The notes under the pieces: model-generated
Databases searched by the model: none
The model's input: the letters and a program-made list of their open reading frames with translations, nothing else
Told to the model about the DNA's origin: nothing
Translations under genes and position numbers: made by a program
In this document: positions 1 to 8,707 of the stretch, in pieces
Position numbering within the stretch: the stretch's first letter is position 1
Layout of the letters: each line of letters begins with the position of its first letter
DNA from: Phycisphaerae bacterium
Lineage (GTDB): Bacteria; Planctomycetota; Phycisphaerae; UBA1845; CAIVHJ01
Assembly: GCA_022072405.1 (NCBI GenBank)
Contig: JAJVHX010000018.1
Location: forward strand, 184,694 to 248,693
Direction: 5' to 3'
DNA length: 64,000 bases

Positions 1-490
1 CAAACGCCCGGGCCCGTTTCACCACCAGTTGACTGACCAGCCCCGTGCCGATCACGCCCAGCGTGCGACCCTTCAGGCCGCGTGATTTGCTCAGTTCCCG
101 CCGGGCCCACCGCCCCTCACGCAACCAGGCGACATGGTCCGGTATCCGCCGATCCAGCGCCAACATCAACCCCATCGTCAGTTCCGCAGCCGCCGCCGCC
201 GTCTGATTCGGGCAATTGGCGACAAAGACACTCTCCTCGCTGGCGGCTTGCAGATCAATATTGTCATATTCCTCACCGACACAGATGATCAGGCTCAGCT
301 CTTTGCTGGCCTGCATCACGGCGGCGGTCACCGGCGTATCGCGCACCAGCAGAATCTGGCAGCCGACTTCCGCTACCGCCCGGACCAGTTCCTCGCCTTC
401 CAGGTCGGCTTTGTAGTTCACTTCGCAGCCCAGGTCCTGCAGCTTGCGAATCCCTTCCTTGTCAATCCGGTCCGCCACTACGATTTTCAT
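1..490 (-). CDS. Divergent D-3-phosphoglycerate dehydrogenase-like protein (C-terminus outside window)
   Basis: Reading from the ATG at 488-490 gives about 163 residues of a D-2-hydroxyacid dehydrogenase-like protein; the rest lies beyond the left edge. It aligns along its length with the SerA encoded directly upstream (34 nt gap, same strand). Two landmark motifs are altered. The substrate-loop R-A-G-S-G-V-D-N-I of SerA is here C-V-G-E-E-Y-D-N-I, and the nucleotide-binding G-L-G-Q-I-G is G-T-G-L-V-S. A GAGGG ribosome site precedes the start. The pair probably forms an operon. Because the phosphate-binding arginine region and the last glycine of the Rossmann motif are lost, it may have another substrate, a regulatory role, or no catalysis. 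The missing C-terminal half, with the catalytic Arg/Glu/His, would decide. Confidence 0.75.
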   Translation of the reverse strand, partial: MKIVVADRIDKEGIRKLQDLGCEVNYKADLEGEELVRAVAEVGCQILLVRDTPVTAAVMQASKELSLIICVGEEYDNIDLQAASEESVFVANCPNQTAAAAAELTMGLMLALDRRIPDHVAWLREGRWARRELSKSRGLKGRTLGVIGTGLVSQLVVKRARAF

Positions 491-524
491 CACTCGACCC
501 TCATGCCTAAAAGCATCATTGAAC

Positions 525-1487
525 TTACCGGTTGTTGACCTGGTTTCGTACCTGGCCGGTTTTGGTATATTCCTCGACGATACGCACGGTTTCTTCGGCG
601 ACCGCGAGTTGCGCCTGATCGGTTGAAGCGCCGATATGGTGCGTGCCATAAACCCGATCACACCGGATCACCGGATCGGCGAAGGTCGTGTCGTTGGCCC
701 CCGGTTCGGTTTCAAAAACATCCAGCCCCGCTCCGCCCAGTTTGCCGCTGTTCACTGCCGCCGCCAGCGCCTGTTCATCCACCACGCCGCCCCGACTGCA
801 GTTGATCAGTACCGTGGTCGGTTTCATCATTGCCAGTTGCGCCGCACCGATCATATGTTTGGTTTTTTCATTCAAAGGAACATGCAGCGAGATGAAATCG
901 GCGGTCTTGAACAGTTCGTCCTGCGCGACCTTGCGAATGCCATATTCCTTTTCGGCTTTTTCGTTGGTGATCACGTCGCTGTAGATCAGGTGCATATCAA
1001 AGGCTTTAGCGCGTTTGGCAATTTCCACACCGATCTGCCCCAGCCCGACAATACCCATCGTCCGCCCCTTCAGGCCGCGGGCTTTACTGTATTCCTTTTT
1101 ATTCCACACGCTGTTGCGCAGATCAACCGTGTTATGCACCAGCCGCCGATCCAGACCCAGCATGAAGGCAAAGGTCAATTCCGCCACCGCCACGCTGTTC
1201 ATCCCCGGGCAATTGGCCACCGCCACACCCGCCACCGTCGCCGCCGGCACCTCAATATTGTCCACTCCCGAACCCGCCCGCACGATCAGCTTCAGGCTGG
1301 GACTCGCTTTGATCATCGCTCCATTCACCTTGGTCGAACGCACCACTAGCACCTGCGGAGCCAGCTCCTTCAACCCCGCCACCAGCTTTTCGTCTTTCAT
1401 CTCCGGATTGCAGATCACCTCGCAACCCAGTTTTTTCAGACCATCAATGCCCTCTTTTTCAAACTTGTCCGCGATGAGTACCTTCAT
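525..1487 (-). CDS. serA: D-3-phosphoglycerate dehydrogenase, short form
   Basis: Catalyses NAD-dependent oxidation of 3-phosphoglycerate to 3-phosphohydroxypyruvate, the first step of serine synthesis. The product is 320 residues from the ATG at 1485-1487. An upstream in-frame extension to 1562 exists, but this ATG is preceded by GGGAGG and begins with the family-typical M-K-V-L-I-A-D. Visible motifs are the substrate loop R-A-G-S-G-V-D-N-I (70-78), G-L-G-Q-I-G (148-153), N-C-S-R-G-G (R232), F-E-T-E-P (E261) and H-H-I-G-A (H284). The length matches the type without ACT/regulatory domains, so feedback by serine through an ACT domain is not expected. A DUF1015 gene, a family often found near ser genes, lies 1.6 kb away. 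Confidence 0.93.
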   Translation of the reverse strand: MKVLIADKFEKEGIDGLKKLGCEVICNPEMKDEKLVAGLKELAPQVLVVRSTKVNGAMIKASPSLKLIVRAGSGVDNIEVPAATVAGVAVANCPGMNSVAVAELTFAFMLGLDRRLVHNTVDLRNSVWNKKEYSKARGLKGRTMGIVGLGQIGVEIAKRAKAFDMHLIYSDVITNEKAEKEYGIRKVAQDELFKTADFISLHVPLNEKTKHMIGAAQLAMMKPTTVLINCSRGGVVDEQALAAAVNSGKLGGAGLDVFETEPGANDTTFADPVIRCDRVYGTHHIGASTDQAQLAVAEETVRIVEEYTKTGQVRNQVNNR

Positions 1488-1715
1488 GGTCAGCCTCCCA
1501 TTACTCAACCCGTCCGACCGTCCGGCGAATCCGTGAATACCTTCCAGTATATCACCCCCCACCCTCCATTTGTAGAACCCCCGATCCCGCCATCCTTCAT
1601 TACTTTTTAATCCCTTCTGAACACTCGGCGACCATACCTCATCTTCTCATCCACAACCAAGGGGCATATAATTCAAAGCTTCAGCCGGCACTTCTCCTGA
1701 ATAAAGGATCCGATC

Positions 1716-2549
1716 ATGCGTTACCGTAACTATGCGATTGTTCTATCGGCAGCGGTCTTCTGCTTCAGCGGTTGCGGCGGCGACACCGGCATCAACGAAA
1801 ATGTCAACACCAATCAGAACAGCTCACCTGCCAATACTAATGACAACGGTTCGGAGCTTGGCTCGGTTGAGGCTTCCGTCACCTTCCCCGAACCCTCGCC
1901 GGAACTGAAGATGGTAGCCATCGCGGAAGAAGGCGGCGTGCAGGCGGAATATTTTCAGTTTGAAAGTGACCAGAGCGATGTATTCAGTGTGTCGCGTATC
2001 GAAAGCGTCACCTCCAGCTCCACCTGGGTGGCTCGTTTTGACGAAGCCGGCGATGCGGGCCAACTGACCGTCGGGGATACCGATCTGAGTGTGACTTACA
2101 ATGGTGACGGCACGCTCAACTATACCTTGTCGGATGGCCAAACCGTGCTGGCCGCGGGCAATGCGGTACCGCGCTCCACCTCCGCCCATCGCCAATCACA
2201 AGCCATCACTTTCGAGGATATCCAGGATTGCAGCGGCGAGTTCCTGCTCGAACTGGCCGAGTCATCGCTCGACACCGTCGATGCCGATCTGGTCGATTGC
2301 CTGCAGGCGGACTCCCGCCTCGCCGCCATCGGTGAAGCGATCTGTGCCAATGAGTCGGTGCTGATTCCGGCGCTGACCATCTTCGCCAATCAATGCACCA
2401 GCCAGGACGATCCCGAAACCTGCCTCGCCAAACTCGAAGCCGCCCTCACCGCCAGCGGCGCTATCAGTACCATCACCCGCGACATCCTCCACGATCTGAT
2501 CCCCCAACTGGCCGACGGATTCAGCGGCAATTGCGATGATTTATTTTAG
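1716..2549 (+). CDS. Secreted lipoprotein with Asn-rich linker, unknown function
   Basis: 277 residues. The N-terminus is a lipoprotein signal with lipobox F-S-G-C (Cys20), followed by a low-complexity Asn/Thr/Ser/Gly linker (about 24-47) of the style common in Phycisphaerae lipoproteins. The body has a beta-rich stretch (about 55-150) and an Ala/Leu-rich helical C-terminal part with several cysteines (D-C-S, D-C-L, I-C-A, Q-C-T, T-C-L, N-C-D) that could form disulfides outside the cytoplasm. A promoter-like region and AAAGGATC precede the ATG. No family is recognised. Confidence 0.8.
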   Translation: MRYRNYAIVLSAAVFCFSGCGGDTGINENVNTNQNSSPANTNDNGSELGSVEASVTFPEPSPELKMVAIAEEGGVQAEYFQFESDQSDVFSVSRIESVTSSSTWVARFDEAGDAGQLTVGDTDLSVTYNGDGTLNYTLSDGQTVLAAGNAVPRSTSAHRQSQAITFEDIQDCSGEFLLELAESSLDTVDADLVDCLQADSRLAAIGEAICANESVLIPALTIFANQCTSQDDPETCLAKLEAALTASGAISTITRDILHDLIPQLADGFSGNCDDLF

Positions 2550-2753
2550 ACATAATATCTCCGCTATATTCATGAGCCGCCAAAATCATTTAGACAGACG
2601 CTTCATCAGCCTCCTCGCACTTCAACTTAAGCGCCCTTACATTAATCTGCTTCTAATCCATTGATCTGTCTGTAAGAATCCCCGTGGCTGACATAATAGT
2701 ATGCAGCCGAACATATCTGTCTCTAAACTCATTTCTTCAGGGAGTAGTACAAC

Positions 2754-3035
2754 ATGGGAAAGCATCAGATTACCAAGCTGGAATTGCACCGGGAAACCGT
2801 CCGTCACTTACAACCCCGTGATTTAACAGCAATTGCCGGAGGCGCTCTGCCGGTGCTGTCAATAATAGCCAGTATTGCCAGTATTTCGTCAGCCAGTTCG
2901 TTGGTGTCGATAGCCGTGACAAACACCGTTGCCTGTCCACAAAGTGGTCAAGCCTGTGCGCCCAAACACATGCAAAGCCTGGTGGCATCGGTGCACTATT
3001 GCCCGACTGTCCATTGCACCCAAGCTTGCCAATAG
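2754..3035 (+). CDS. RiPP-like precursor peptide 1 (R-E-T-V-R leader, Gly-Gly, Cys-rich tail)
   Basis: 93 residues. The leader contains K-L-E-L-H-R-E-T-V-R and ends in A-G-G (Gly29-Gly30), resembling class I lanthipeptide-type leaders (K-L-x-L-x-K-E-T-x-R-x-L...GG). After the GG comes a hydrophobic Ser/Ala/Val stretch of about 30 residues. The tail has five cysteines, including Y-C-P-T-V-H-C-T-Q-A-C-Q at the C-terminus. The same architecture recurs at 53.0 and 53.3 kb. The start is preceded by TTCAGGGAG, also similar to the region before the 53.0-kb copy. No LanB/LanC, YcaO, radical-SAM or C39 peptidase gene is near it, so its maturation is unassigned. The reading as a modified peptide rests on leader similarity; it could instead be a secreted disulfide-bonded peptide. 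Confidence 0.75.
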   Translation: MGKHQITKLELHRETVRHLQPRDLTAIAGGALPVLSIIASIASISSASSLVSIAVTNTVACPQSGQACAPKHMQSLVASVHYCPTVHCTQACQ

Positions 3036-3082
3036 CGCCAATAGCTTTGAAGTGCAAGCCAGTTTTCTGGCTGCAGGGTGGG

Positions 3083-4306
3083 TCAGATCGGGTGAGCGAC
3101 CAGGCCACTGCGGAGCTTGGGCTCGAACCAGGTGGATTTGGGCGGCATGATCTGCCCGGCGTCGGCGACGGACATTAGCTGTTCCATCGATGTGGGATAC
3201 ATCGAAATCGCCAGTACGGCCCGGCCGGCCTGCACCCGCTTTTCCAGTTCCGCGGTTCCGCGAATACCGCCGACAAAATCAATCCGTTTGTCGCTTCGCG
3301 GATCGCTGATCCCCAGGATGGGAGCCAGCAACTGCTCCTGCAGCAGGCTGCAATCCAGCCGCCGCACCGCATCACCGCGTGGTACCAGGTGAGGCTTGAT
3401 CCGCAGCGTCTGCCAGCGCCCCTCCATATATATCGAAAACTGTTCCGCCGCCGTCGGAACCGCACCGGCTTGCGGCAGCCGGTCAAATCTTTCATCCACC
3501 CGCTTCCAGAAATCGACGCTGCTCAGACCATTGAGTTCCTTCACCACGCGGTTATAGGCCAGAATGCGCATCTGCGAGGCCGGAAAGATGGCAGCCAGGA
3601 AAAAATTATATTCCTCCCGCCCAGTATGGTGCGGATTCTCACCGCGCAATTGCTGGTACGTTCGCCAGGCACTGGCGCTGCGATGGTGGCCGTCGGCGAT
3701 ATATCCGACCGGGATGCCCGCGAACGATTCGATCAGTGCGGCGCAATCGCTGATCGGCCAGATTTCGTGCTTCACCCCCGTCTCGCTGGTCGCCATCAGC
3801 AGTGCAGGCTTTTCCACCACAGCAGCCAGTAACTGATCAATCACCGACACGTCGCGGTAGGTGAGCAATACGGGTTCAGTCTGAACGCGTGTCGTCACGA
3901 TATGACGGGTGCGATCATCCTCTTTGTCCCTCCGGGTCAGCTCATGTTTCCTGATAATCCCCTGCTCATACTCGGCGACACTGAAACCGCCCATCAACCC
4001 CACCTGCACATGCTCACCCATGGTCATGCGGCAGGCATAGAGCCGCGCTGATGACTCCCGCACCAAATGACCGGCGGCTTCGAGCTTTCGCATATTGTCC
4101 GCCGCCTGCTGATACACGGCGGCGCTGTAGGCATCGGTTCCTTCGGGCAGGTCGATCTCGCTCCGCACCACATGGAGCCAGCTCAGCGGGTTCCCTGCCG
4201 CCAGCTGCCGCGATTCGGTCGTATCCACCACATCATAAGGCACACTGGCCAGTCGCTGGGCCGTCGCCGGTGAAGCCAATAGCGCTGGTATCGGATGCAG
4301 AATCAT
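3083..4306 (-). CDS. DUF1015 family protein
   Basis: 407 residues, full length for DUF1015 (COG4198-type). Recognisable features are the N-terminal A-S-V-P-Y-D-V-V segment, N-P-L-S-W-L-H-V-V, a central G-Y-I-A-D-G-H-H-R-S-A-S motif and a C-terminal stretch P-K-S-T-W-F-E-P-K. The family is frequently encoded near serA/serC, and this copy lies 1.6 kb from serA, so a link with serine or phosphoserine metabolism is plausible but not shown by the sequence. It is convergent with precursor peptide 1 (47 nt between stops). Confidence 0.85.
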   Translation of the reverse strand: MILHPIPALLASPATAQRLASVPYDVVDTTESRQLAAGNPLSWLHVVRSEIDLPEGTDAYSAAVYQQAADNMRKLEAAGHLVRESSARLYACRMTMGEHVQVGLMGGFSVAEYEQGIIRKHELTRRDKEDDRTRHIVTTRVQTEPVLLTYRDVSVIDQLLAAVVEKPALLMATSETGVKHEIWPISDCAALIESFAGIPVGYIADGHHRSASAWRTYQQLRGENPHHTGREEYNFFLAAIFPASQMRILAYNRVVKELNGLSSVDFWKRVDERFDRLPQAGAVPTAAEQFSIYMEGRWQTLRIKPHLVPRGDAVRRLDCSLLQEQLLAPILGISDPRSDKRIDFVGGIRGTAELEKRVQAGRAVLAISMYPTSMEQLMSVADAGQIMPPKSTWFEPKLRSGLVAHPI

Positions 4307-4381
4307 ATCTTTGTCCTGTATATTTGATGTTGTTGCCGTAACGGGTTGCAGATTTGTTTATAACGTCACCCCCTGAACGGG

Positions 4382-6394
4382 TCAACGCGGCGAAGACTCC
4401 GGAAGCAGCAGTTGATCCACCTCCTGCTGTGACAGCCGATAAACCCATAGTGACCAGCCGATCCGCTCATCCGGTGTTCGGCGGCGCAGTTGCCACATCA
4501 ACCGCCCCGCCCGCACCGCTTCAAGTTGCTGAATAATTTCCCGCCGGGCCTGTCGCTCGTCTGCCGAAGCCTGCGGATCTTCCGGTTGGGCCAGCCAATA
4601 ACAACTCTGCGCATATCCCACCTGCGCCTCCGGATTCGCCCAGAAATAATCCGCCGCGTAGGCGAAATAAACGCCCGCCAGTTGCGTGACACTGAGCACA
4701 TAAGTACCCGCCGTCAGCGCCGCCGGCGGTCCGGATATGGCATAAAAACTGGGCAACACTTCCACGTCCAATCCATAAGCGCGCGGATCAGCATTGCCGA
4801 AATAGGCCAGCTTGATCTGTTCACCAGAATGATCCTGGGCATATTGCCGCAACCGCAATAAATCCTGGCCCCAGTCCAGGTTGCTGTCCACTACAAATCG
4901 GTGCGCCTGCGCCGGACCGCCGACCGCTTCATTGAAGTAGGCGATGAAATGCGGATAACTCAGCCCCACGCTGAGCCACTGCCCAAACACCGCCGCACCG
5001 ACCACCAGCCATCCCCATCGGCGCCCCATCCACCAGGCGGCCGCTCCGCACAACACTACAAGTACGCCATCCACCGGCAGCAGATGACGATAACCAATAT
5101 TCAGATCGCTGCCGACGGCAACCAGCACATAGACCATTGCAAATATCACCAACCCGGCGAACAGCGGAAGCTGTGCTGAGCGCCACCGTCCCAGCCACAC
5201 ACCCCCAGCCAGCGCCAGCAACAGCAGCACTCCCCAGCCCAGCGGCGACTTGATCAGCCAGACGACCGGAAAATAACTTGCTCGTCCCGACATGGCCAAC
5301 TGGCCTAGAAAATAGGTGGGCCGCTCGACGGTGGTCTGCCGGGTGAAGATCAATCCATACAAATAGGCTTCCGGTAAAAATCGATTGCTTCGTGCCCAGC
5401 GAACAAAAGATGCGGTCATCCCGTTGAGTGGCTGACCTTGCTCATCACGCAGAGCCTGCTCCCACACCCCCGCCAGATCCTCGCTGGTCAGCGGCTGACC
5501 GCCGAAGATCACCATCATGTGTCCACGTGGATCATGGCCTGCAACAGCAGAATATCGCCACCCATAACAACTCCAGATACCGATATAGCCCACCACACCT
5601 GTTACCAACGTGATCAACAGCACGGAGCTCGCGCGCTGGCTGATCGAAAACAACTTCGCCTCGCGCCCGATCGGCCAATACCGACTCCGTAACGGTTGCC
5701 CCCGCCAGATCACTAAACCCAGCATCACCACCACCGCCGGCAACAGTAATATCCAGGTGAACTTTATCAGGCTCGCAGCGGTCAACGCGGCGGCGGCGAA
5801 TAGCACACCCGCCCAACTGATCCGCACCGCCAGTCGCCCATATCCCCATAACACCAGCAGCGTCGCAAGCGTCATTGGCAAATCGGTCGTGACATAGTGG
5901 CCATGGGCCAGTAAACCCGGATGCAAAACCGCCGCCGTCACCGCCAGCATTCCCCCCGTCTCTCCCGCCAACTGCCGCGCTACCCGCCACACCACCAGCC
6001 ACAACACCACCAGCCATCCGACCATCGCATATCGCGCCGGTATCAGCAGCCGTTGCGGATCATTCCTCTCGAAAACCAGCAATCGTCCATATCCCCAGAA
6101 GTCACCCGTCTGCCACACGGGGTCGTTTGCTGCAGGCCAACGTACCTCCTGCAGCAACCCCGTCCACGCGGTACACCATTGCCCCAGCGGCGGATCAGGC
6201 GACATCCGAAAATCACCAAAATGCAGCTTGCTCAGCCCGGCAGCATAATGATGCGGCTCGTCAAAGGTCGCGCTGTCACTGCGGGCTGAACCCACCGCCA
6301 GCCCTGCCCCCAACAGCAGTAACAATGGCAGCACCGCTCCCCGCCACCGCCGCACCCAATCGTCTATCGCCGATATGTCCCATGGATTCGCCAT
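4382..6394 (-). CDS. Polytopic membrane glycosyltransferase (GT39/PMT-like)
   Basis: 670 residues with roughly ten or more hydrophobic membrane segments. The first periplasmic loop carries A-T-F-D-E-P-H-H-Y, the acidic motif typical of polyprenyl-phosphate-sugar dependent mannosyl/arabinosyl transferases. A further loop has V-D-S-N-L-D-W-G-Q-D, common in planctomycete members. It probably transfers a sugar from a lipid carrier to an external acceptor. Divergent from the DUF309 gene with a 62-nt gap. Acceptor and sugar cannot be deduced. Confidence 0.8.
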   Translation of the reverse strand: MANPWDISAIDDWVRRWRGAVLPLLLLLGAGLAVGSARSDSATFDEPHHYAAGLSKLHFGDFRMSPDPPLGQWCTAWTGLLQEVRWPAANDPVWQTGDFWGYGRLLVFERNDPQRLLIPARYAMVGWLVVLWLVVWRVARQLAGETGGMLAVTAAVLHPGLLAHGHYVTTDLPMTLATLLVLWGYGRLAVRISWAGVLFAAAALTAASLIKFTWILLLPAVVVMLGLVIWRGQPLRSRYWPIGREAKLFSISQRASSVLLITLVTGVVGYIGIWSCYGWRYSAVAGHDPRGHMMVIFGGQPLTSEDLAGVWEQALRDEQGQPLNGMTASFVRWARSNRFLPEAYLYGLIFTRQTTVERPTYFLGQLAMSGRASYFPVVWLIKSPLGWGVLLLLALAGGVWLGRWRSAQLPLFAGLVIFAMVYVLVAVGSDLNIGYRHLLPVDGVLVVLCGAAAWWMGRRWGWLVVGAAVFGQWLSVGLSYPHFIAYFNEAVGGPAQAHRFVVDSNLDWGQDLLRLRQYAQDHSGEQIKLAYFGNADPRAYGLDVEVLPSFYAISGPPAALTAGTYVLSVTQLAGVYFAYAADYFWANPEAQVGYAQSCYWLAQPEDPQASADERQARREIIQQLEAVRAGRLMWQLRRRTPDERIGWSLWVYRLSQQEVDQLLLPESSPR

Positions 6395-6444
6395 GTACCC
6401 TTATCTTTCCGAGCCGTGGACTTCAGTCCAGGCAGCCATTGGCA

Positions 6445-6450
6445 TACAAT
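6445..6450 (+). promoter_or_regulatory. -10 box for DUF309 gene, probably leaderless
   Basis: TACAAT ends 6 nt before the ATG at 6457 and no Shine-Dalgarno sequence is present, so transcription should start at or next to the start codon. Confidence 0.45.
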
Positions 6451-6456
6451 TCACCT

Positions 6457-6999
6457 ATGGCTGTGCTTGCACTATCCCATCCGCGCTACTGTGCTATCGC
6501 ATTCCCGCCCTACACCTATATCCCCGGCCAATCGCCCCATCCGATCACCGACCCGCAAGGTCACAGCCATCGCCCGCCCGACACACATCCGCCCGCCAAG
6601 TGTTATTTCTTTCCGCATCAATGGACCCGGTGCGACGACTATCTCTACGGCTGTGATCTTTACAATCATGGCTACTGGTGGGAAGCCCATGAAGCCTGGG
6701 AAGCGCAGTGGCAGTTATGCGATAAATCGGCACTGCATGGCCAGTTCCTGCAGACCCTGATCCAGGTCGCCGCCGCGCACCTGCAACTCTATCTGGGCAA
6801 ACTCGACGGCGTGCATCGCACGCTGGCACGCAGCACCCTCCACGCCCGTTACGTACTCGAACATCTCGACGGCGATTTCTTCATGGGCCTGAATTTCCGC
6901 ACCTGGTATCACGCCGTCACCCGGTATCAAAGCTCCGCCCGACAACACGCGTTGGCTGACTATCCCTATATCGCCCTGCTGCCTGAAGAATCCATATAA
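6457..6999 (+). CDS. DUF309 domain protein
   Basis: 180 residues from ATG 6457. The longer frame back to 6127 runs antisense through the glycosyltransferase gene and is Pro/Ala-rich noise. The DUF309 signature is G-Y-W-W-E-A-H-E-A-W-E-A-Q-W (H-E-x-W-E), followed by Q-x-L-I-Q-V-A-A-A-H-L. The preceding 50 residues are His/Pro/Tyr-rich. DUF309 proteins are small helical proteins of unknown function. The start is supported by a -10 box immediately upstream. Confidence 0.83.
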   Translation: MAVLALSHPRYCAIAFPPYTYIPGQSPHPITDPQGHSHRPPDTHPPAKCYFFPHQWTRCDDYLYGCDLYNHGYWWEAHEAWEAQWQLCDKSALHGQFLQTLIQVAAAHLQLYLGKLDGVHRTLARSTLHARYVLEHLDGDFFMGLNFRTWYHAVTRYQSSARQHALADYPYIALLPEESI

Positions 7000-7014
7000 A
7001 TATGCTTCAGCCAT

Positions 7015-7038
7015 GAGCCGCAGACTGCAGCTGCGCGG
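7015..7038 (+). repeat. REP-like palindrome (copy A)
   Basis: GAGCCGCAG...CTGCGCGG, a member of the short palindrome family seen at 13.4, 15.3, 34.4, 36.9, 39.9 and 43.0 kb. It is followed by a second hairpin motif GGCTCGGTGAGCC (7061-7073), shared with 8648-8659. Confidence 0.5.
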
Positions 7039-7077
7039 CGCCAGGTCACTGGTGTGCCACGGCTCGGTGAGCCTTGC

Positions 7078-8067
7078 TTATCCTTCACAGACTTCTTTGC
7101 TCTGACACATTTTCAGAGCAAAGAACAGCTCCAGCCACAACTCCACCGCCATCTGCTCCGGCCTCCAACGCAGATCGATACCCAGTTCCGCACACGCTGC
7201 CTGCACCCGATCGGCAGGAAATCGCTCTTTGAAGTGATAATGCAGCGTTTTCCGCCGATGGGTGAATCCGGCCCGCACGAAGCGGATAAACTCAGCCAAC
7301 TCATCCACGCCGGAAAAATTATCGCGGTACAGATCCATCCGCAACAACATCGAATCCACCGTCGGGCTGGGCCAGAATACACTCGGCGGCAAGTCCGCGA
7401 TCCGATGAATATTGCTGCAACATTGCAGCACGATACTCACCGGTCCATACGCCTTACTCCCCGGATCCGCCATCAACCGCTCCGCGACCTCTTTCTGGAC
7501 CGAAAAACAAAAACAGTGGAACTCAACCGGACAGACCAGCAGATCAATCAGGAGCGGCGTTGTCACCTGGTAGGGCAGATTGGCCACCAGCTTTACCGCC
7601 GGGTGTCGATCGTCGTTCGTCGATCGTCGTTCGTCATTATTTTCTGATCCGTGTGCTTCAGCTCGCGCGGTGCCTGAATCGCAGGCACTACCAGTAGACC
7701 TGTATTGTTTCGCCGTCTGCAGCGCCGCCACCACTTCCGGCGCCACCGCCGACTTACCCGCCAGTACATCCTGATGCAGTAGCGTCAGCCGTGCATCCTG
7801 CCCCAACCGCTCCTGCACTACCGCATGCAACCCACGATCCACCTCCACCGCCACCACCGCCCCAGCCTGTTCTAACAAAAGTTCAGTCAGGCTGCCCGTC
7901 CCCGGCCCCACTTCCAGCACCACGTCGTCCGGCCCCAGCTCGGCACTTTCCACCAGTTTGCGCAACAAATTGCCGTCAATCAGAAAACACTGCCCCAGCC
8001 GTCGATTGGGCTGCAGCCCTGCCGCCGTCAGAATCGCCCGGATATCGCTCTTGGTTTGTGCTTTCAT
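7078..8067 (-). CDS. rsmA: 16S rRNA adenine(1518/1519)-N6 dimethyltransferase
   Basis: RsmA/KsgA dimethylates two adjacent adenines near the 3' end of 16S rRNA using S-adenosylmethionine. Motifs are L-G-Q-C-F-L-I-D near the N-terminus, the SAM-binding E-V-G-P-G-T-G-S-L, an acidic V-E-V-D and the catalytic N-L-P-Y. About 329 residues, longer than the usual 260-290. An insert of roughly 37 residues lies just before V-A-N-L-P-Y and is encoded by repeat-like DNA at about 7605-7705. I chose ATG 8067, which has a -10 box TATTGT 8 nt upstream and may be leaderless; a TTG at 8079 is an alternative. Divergent from the CII-like gene. Confidence 0.92.
   Translation of the reverse strand: MKAQTKSDIRAILTAAGLQPNRRLGQCFLIDGNLLRKLVESAELGPDDVVLEVGPGTGSLTELLLEQAGAVVAVEVDRGLHAVVQERLGQDARLTLLHQDVLAGKSAVAPEVVAALQTAKQYRSTGSACDSGTARAEAHGSENNDERRSTNDDRHPAVKLVANLPYQVTTPLLIDLLVCPVEFHCFCFSVQKEVAERLMADPGSKAYGPVSIVLQCCSNIHRIADLPPSVFWPSPTVDSMLLRMDLYRDNFSGVDELAEFIRFVRAGFTHRRKTLHYHFKERFPADRVQAACAELGIDLRWRPEQMAVELWLELFFALKMCQSKEVCEG
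7605..7700. repeat. Repeat-derived insert inside rsmA
   Basis: Two tandem copies of a 14-nt unit GTCGATCGTCGTTC (about 7607-7637) are followed by the inverted repeat GTGCCTG-AATCG-CAGGCAC (7670-7688). The segment stays in frame and encodes the hydrophilic insert before the N-L-P-Y motif. Confidence 0.6.
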
Positions 8068-8075
8068 CACCGGAT

Positions 8076-8081
8076 ACAATA
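8076..8081 (-). promoter_or_regulatory. -10 box for rsmA, probably leaderless
   Basis: TATTGT on the minus strand lies 8 nt before the ATG at 8067. A run of G residues upstream is too far away for a good Shine-Dalgarno. Confidence 0.4.
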
Positions 8082-8124
8082 CCCCCGCAATGCTGCTGTC
8101 CGCAAACCCATCAGGAGGCGTGGC

Positions 8125-8613
8125 ATGAAATCATGGGAAGTGCTCCGTGACGCTGCCGAACGCATCGGCGTCAAGGCGCTGGCCGCCCAGCTCAAACTCT
8201 CCTCTGCCATGGTCTACAAATGGTGCCAGGAATCTTCGATTGAGGATCCCGACTCCAGCGGGGCCCGCAATCCGCTGGACCGCCTCGCCGAAATCATCGA
8301 AGCCACCAGCAACCTGAACGTCGTCCACTGGCTCTGTCACCAAGCCGGCGGCTTCTACGTCCGCAATCCCCTGCGCAGCACCGCCAGCCCCAACGAGATT
8401 GAACTGCTAAAATCGACCCATCTGCTGGTCAGCGAATTCAGCGACCTGCTCGCCATCGTCACCCACAGCATCGAAGACGATAAAAAAATCGAACCGCTCG
8501 AAGCCGACCAGATCCGCCAGAAATGGGAACTGCTCAAAAGCAGTGCCGAATCCTTCGTCGTCGCCTGCGAAGTCGGCTGCTACTCCACCGCCCCACCCGA
8601 CCCGGTTCCATAA
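8125..8613 (+). CDS. Phage CII-like helix-turn-helix regulator
   Basis: 162 residues starting at ATG 8125, with AGGAGG at 8113-8118. The N-terminal A-A-E-R-I-G-V-K-A-L-A, L-K-L-S-S-A-M-V-Y-K-W-C is a helix-turn-helix of the phage regulatory CII type, followed by a helical region (about 50-155). Free-standing chromosomal homologues are common in planctomycetes, and no other phage genes surround this one. Target genes are unknown; it is convergent with the Mrr-like gene. Confidence 0.7.
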   Translation: MKSWEVLRDAAERIGVKALAAQLKLSSAMVYKWCQESSIEDPDSSGARNPLDRLAEIIEATSNLNVVHWLCHQAGGFYVRNPLRSTASPNEIELLKSTHLLVSEFSDLLAIVTHSIEDDKKIEPLEADQIRQKWELLKSSAESFVVACEVGCYSTAPPDPVP

Positions 8614-8707
8614 TCACGTCCTTGCAGGTAAATACCTGGTATACCTCGGCTCGGTGAGCTCTGTGCATGTGGTGAAAAGTATATTCAAAAATGGGTCATC
8701 TCCAGGT

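Noticed and set aside
6127..6456. Longer DUF309 start
   Set aside because: The extra 110 codons are antisense to the glycosyltransferase gene.
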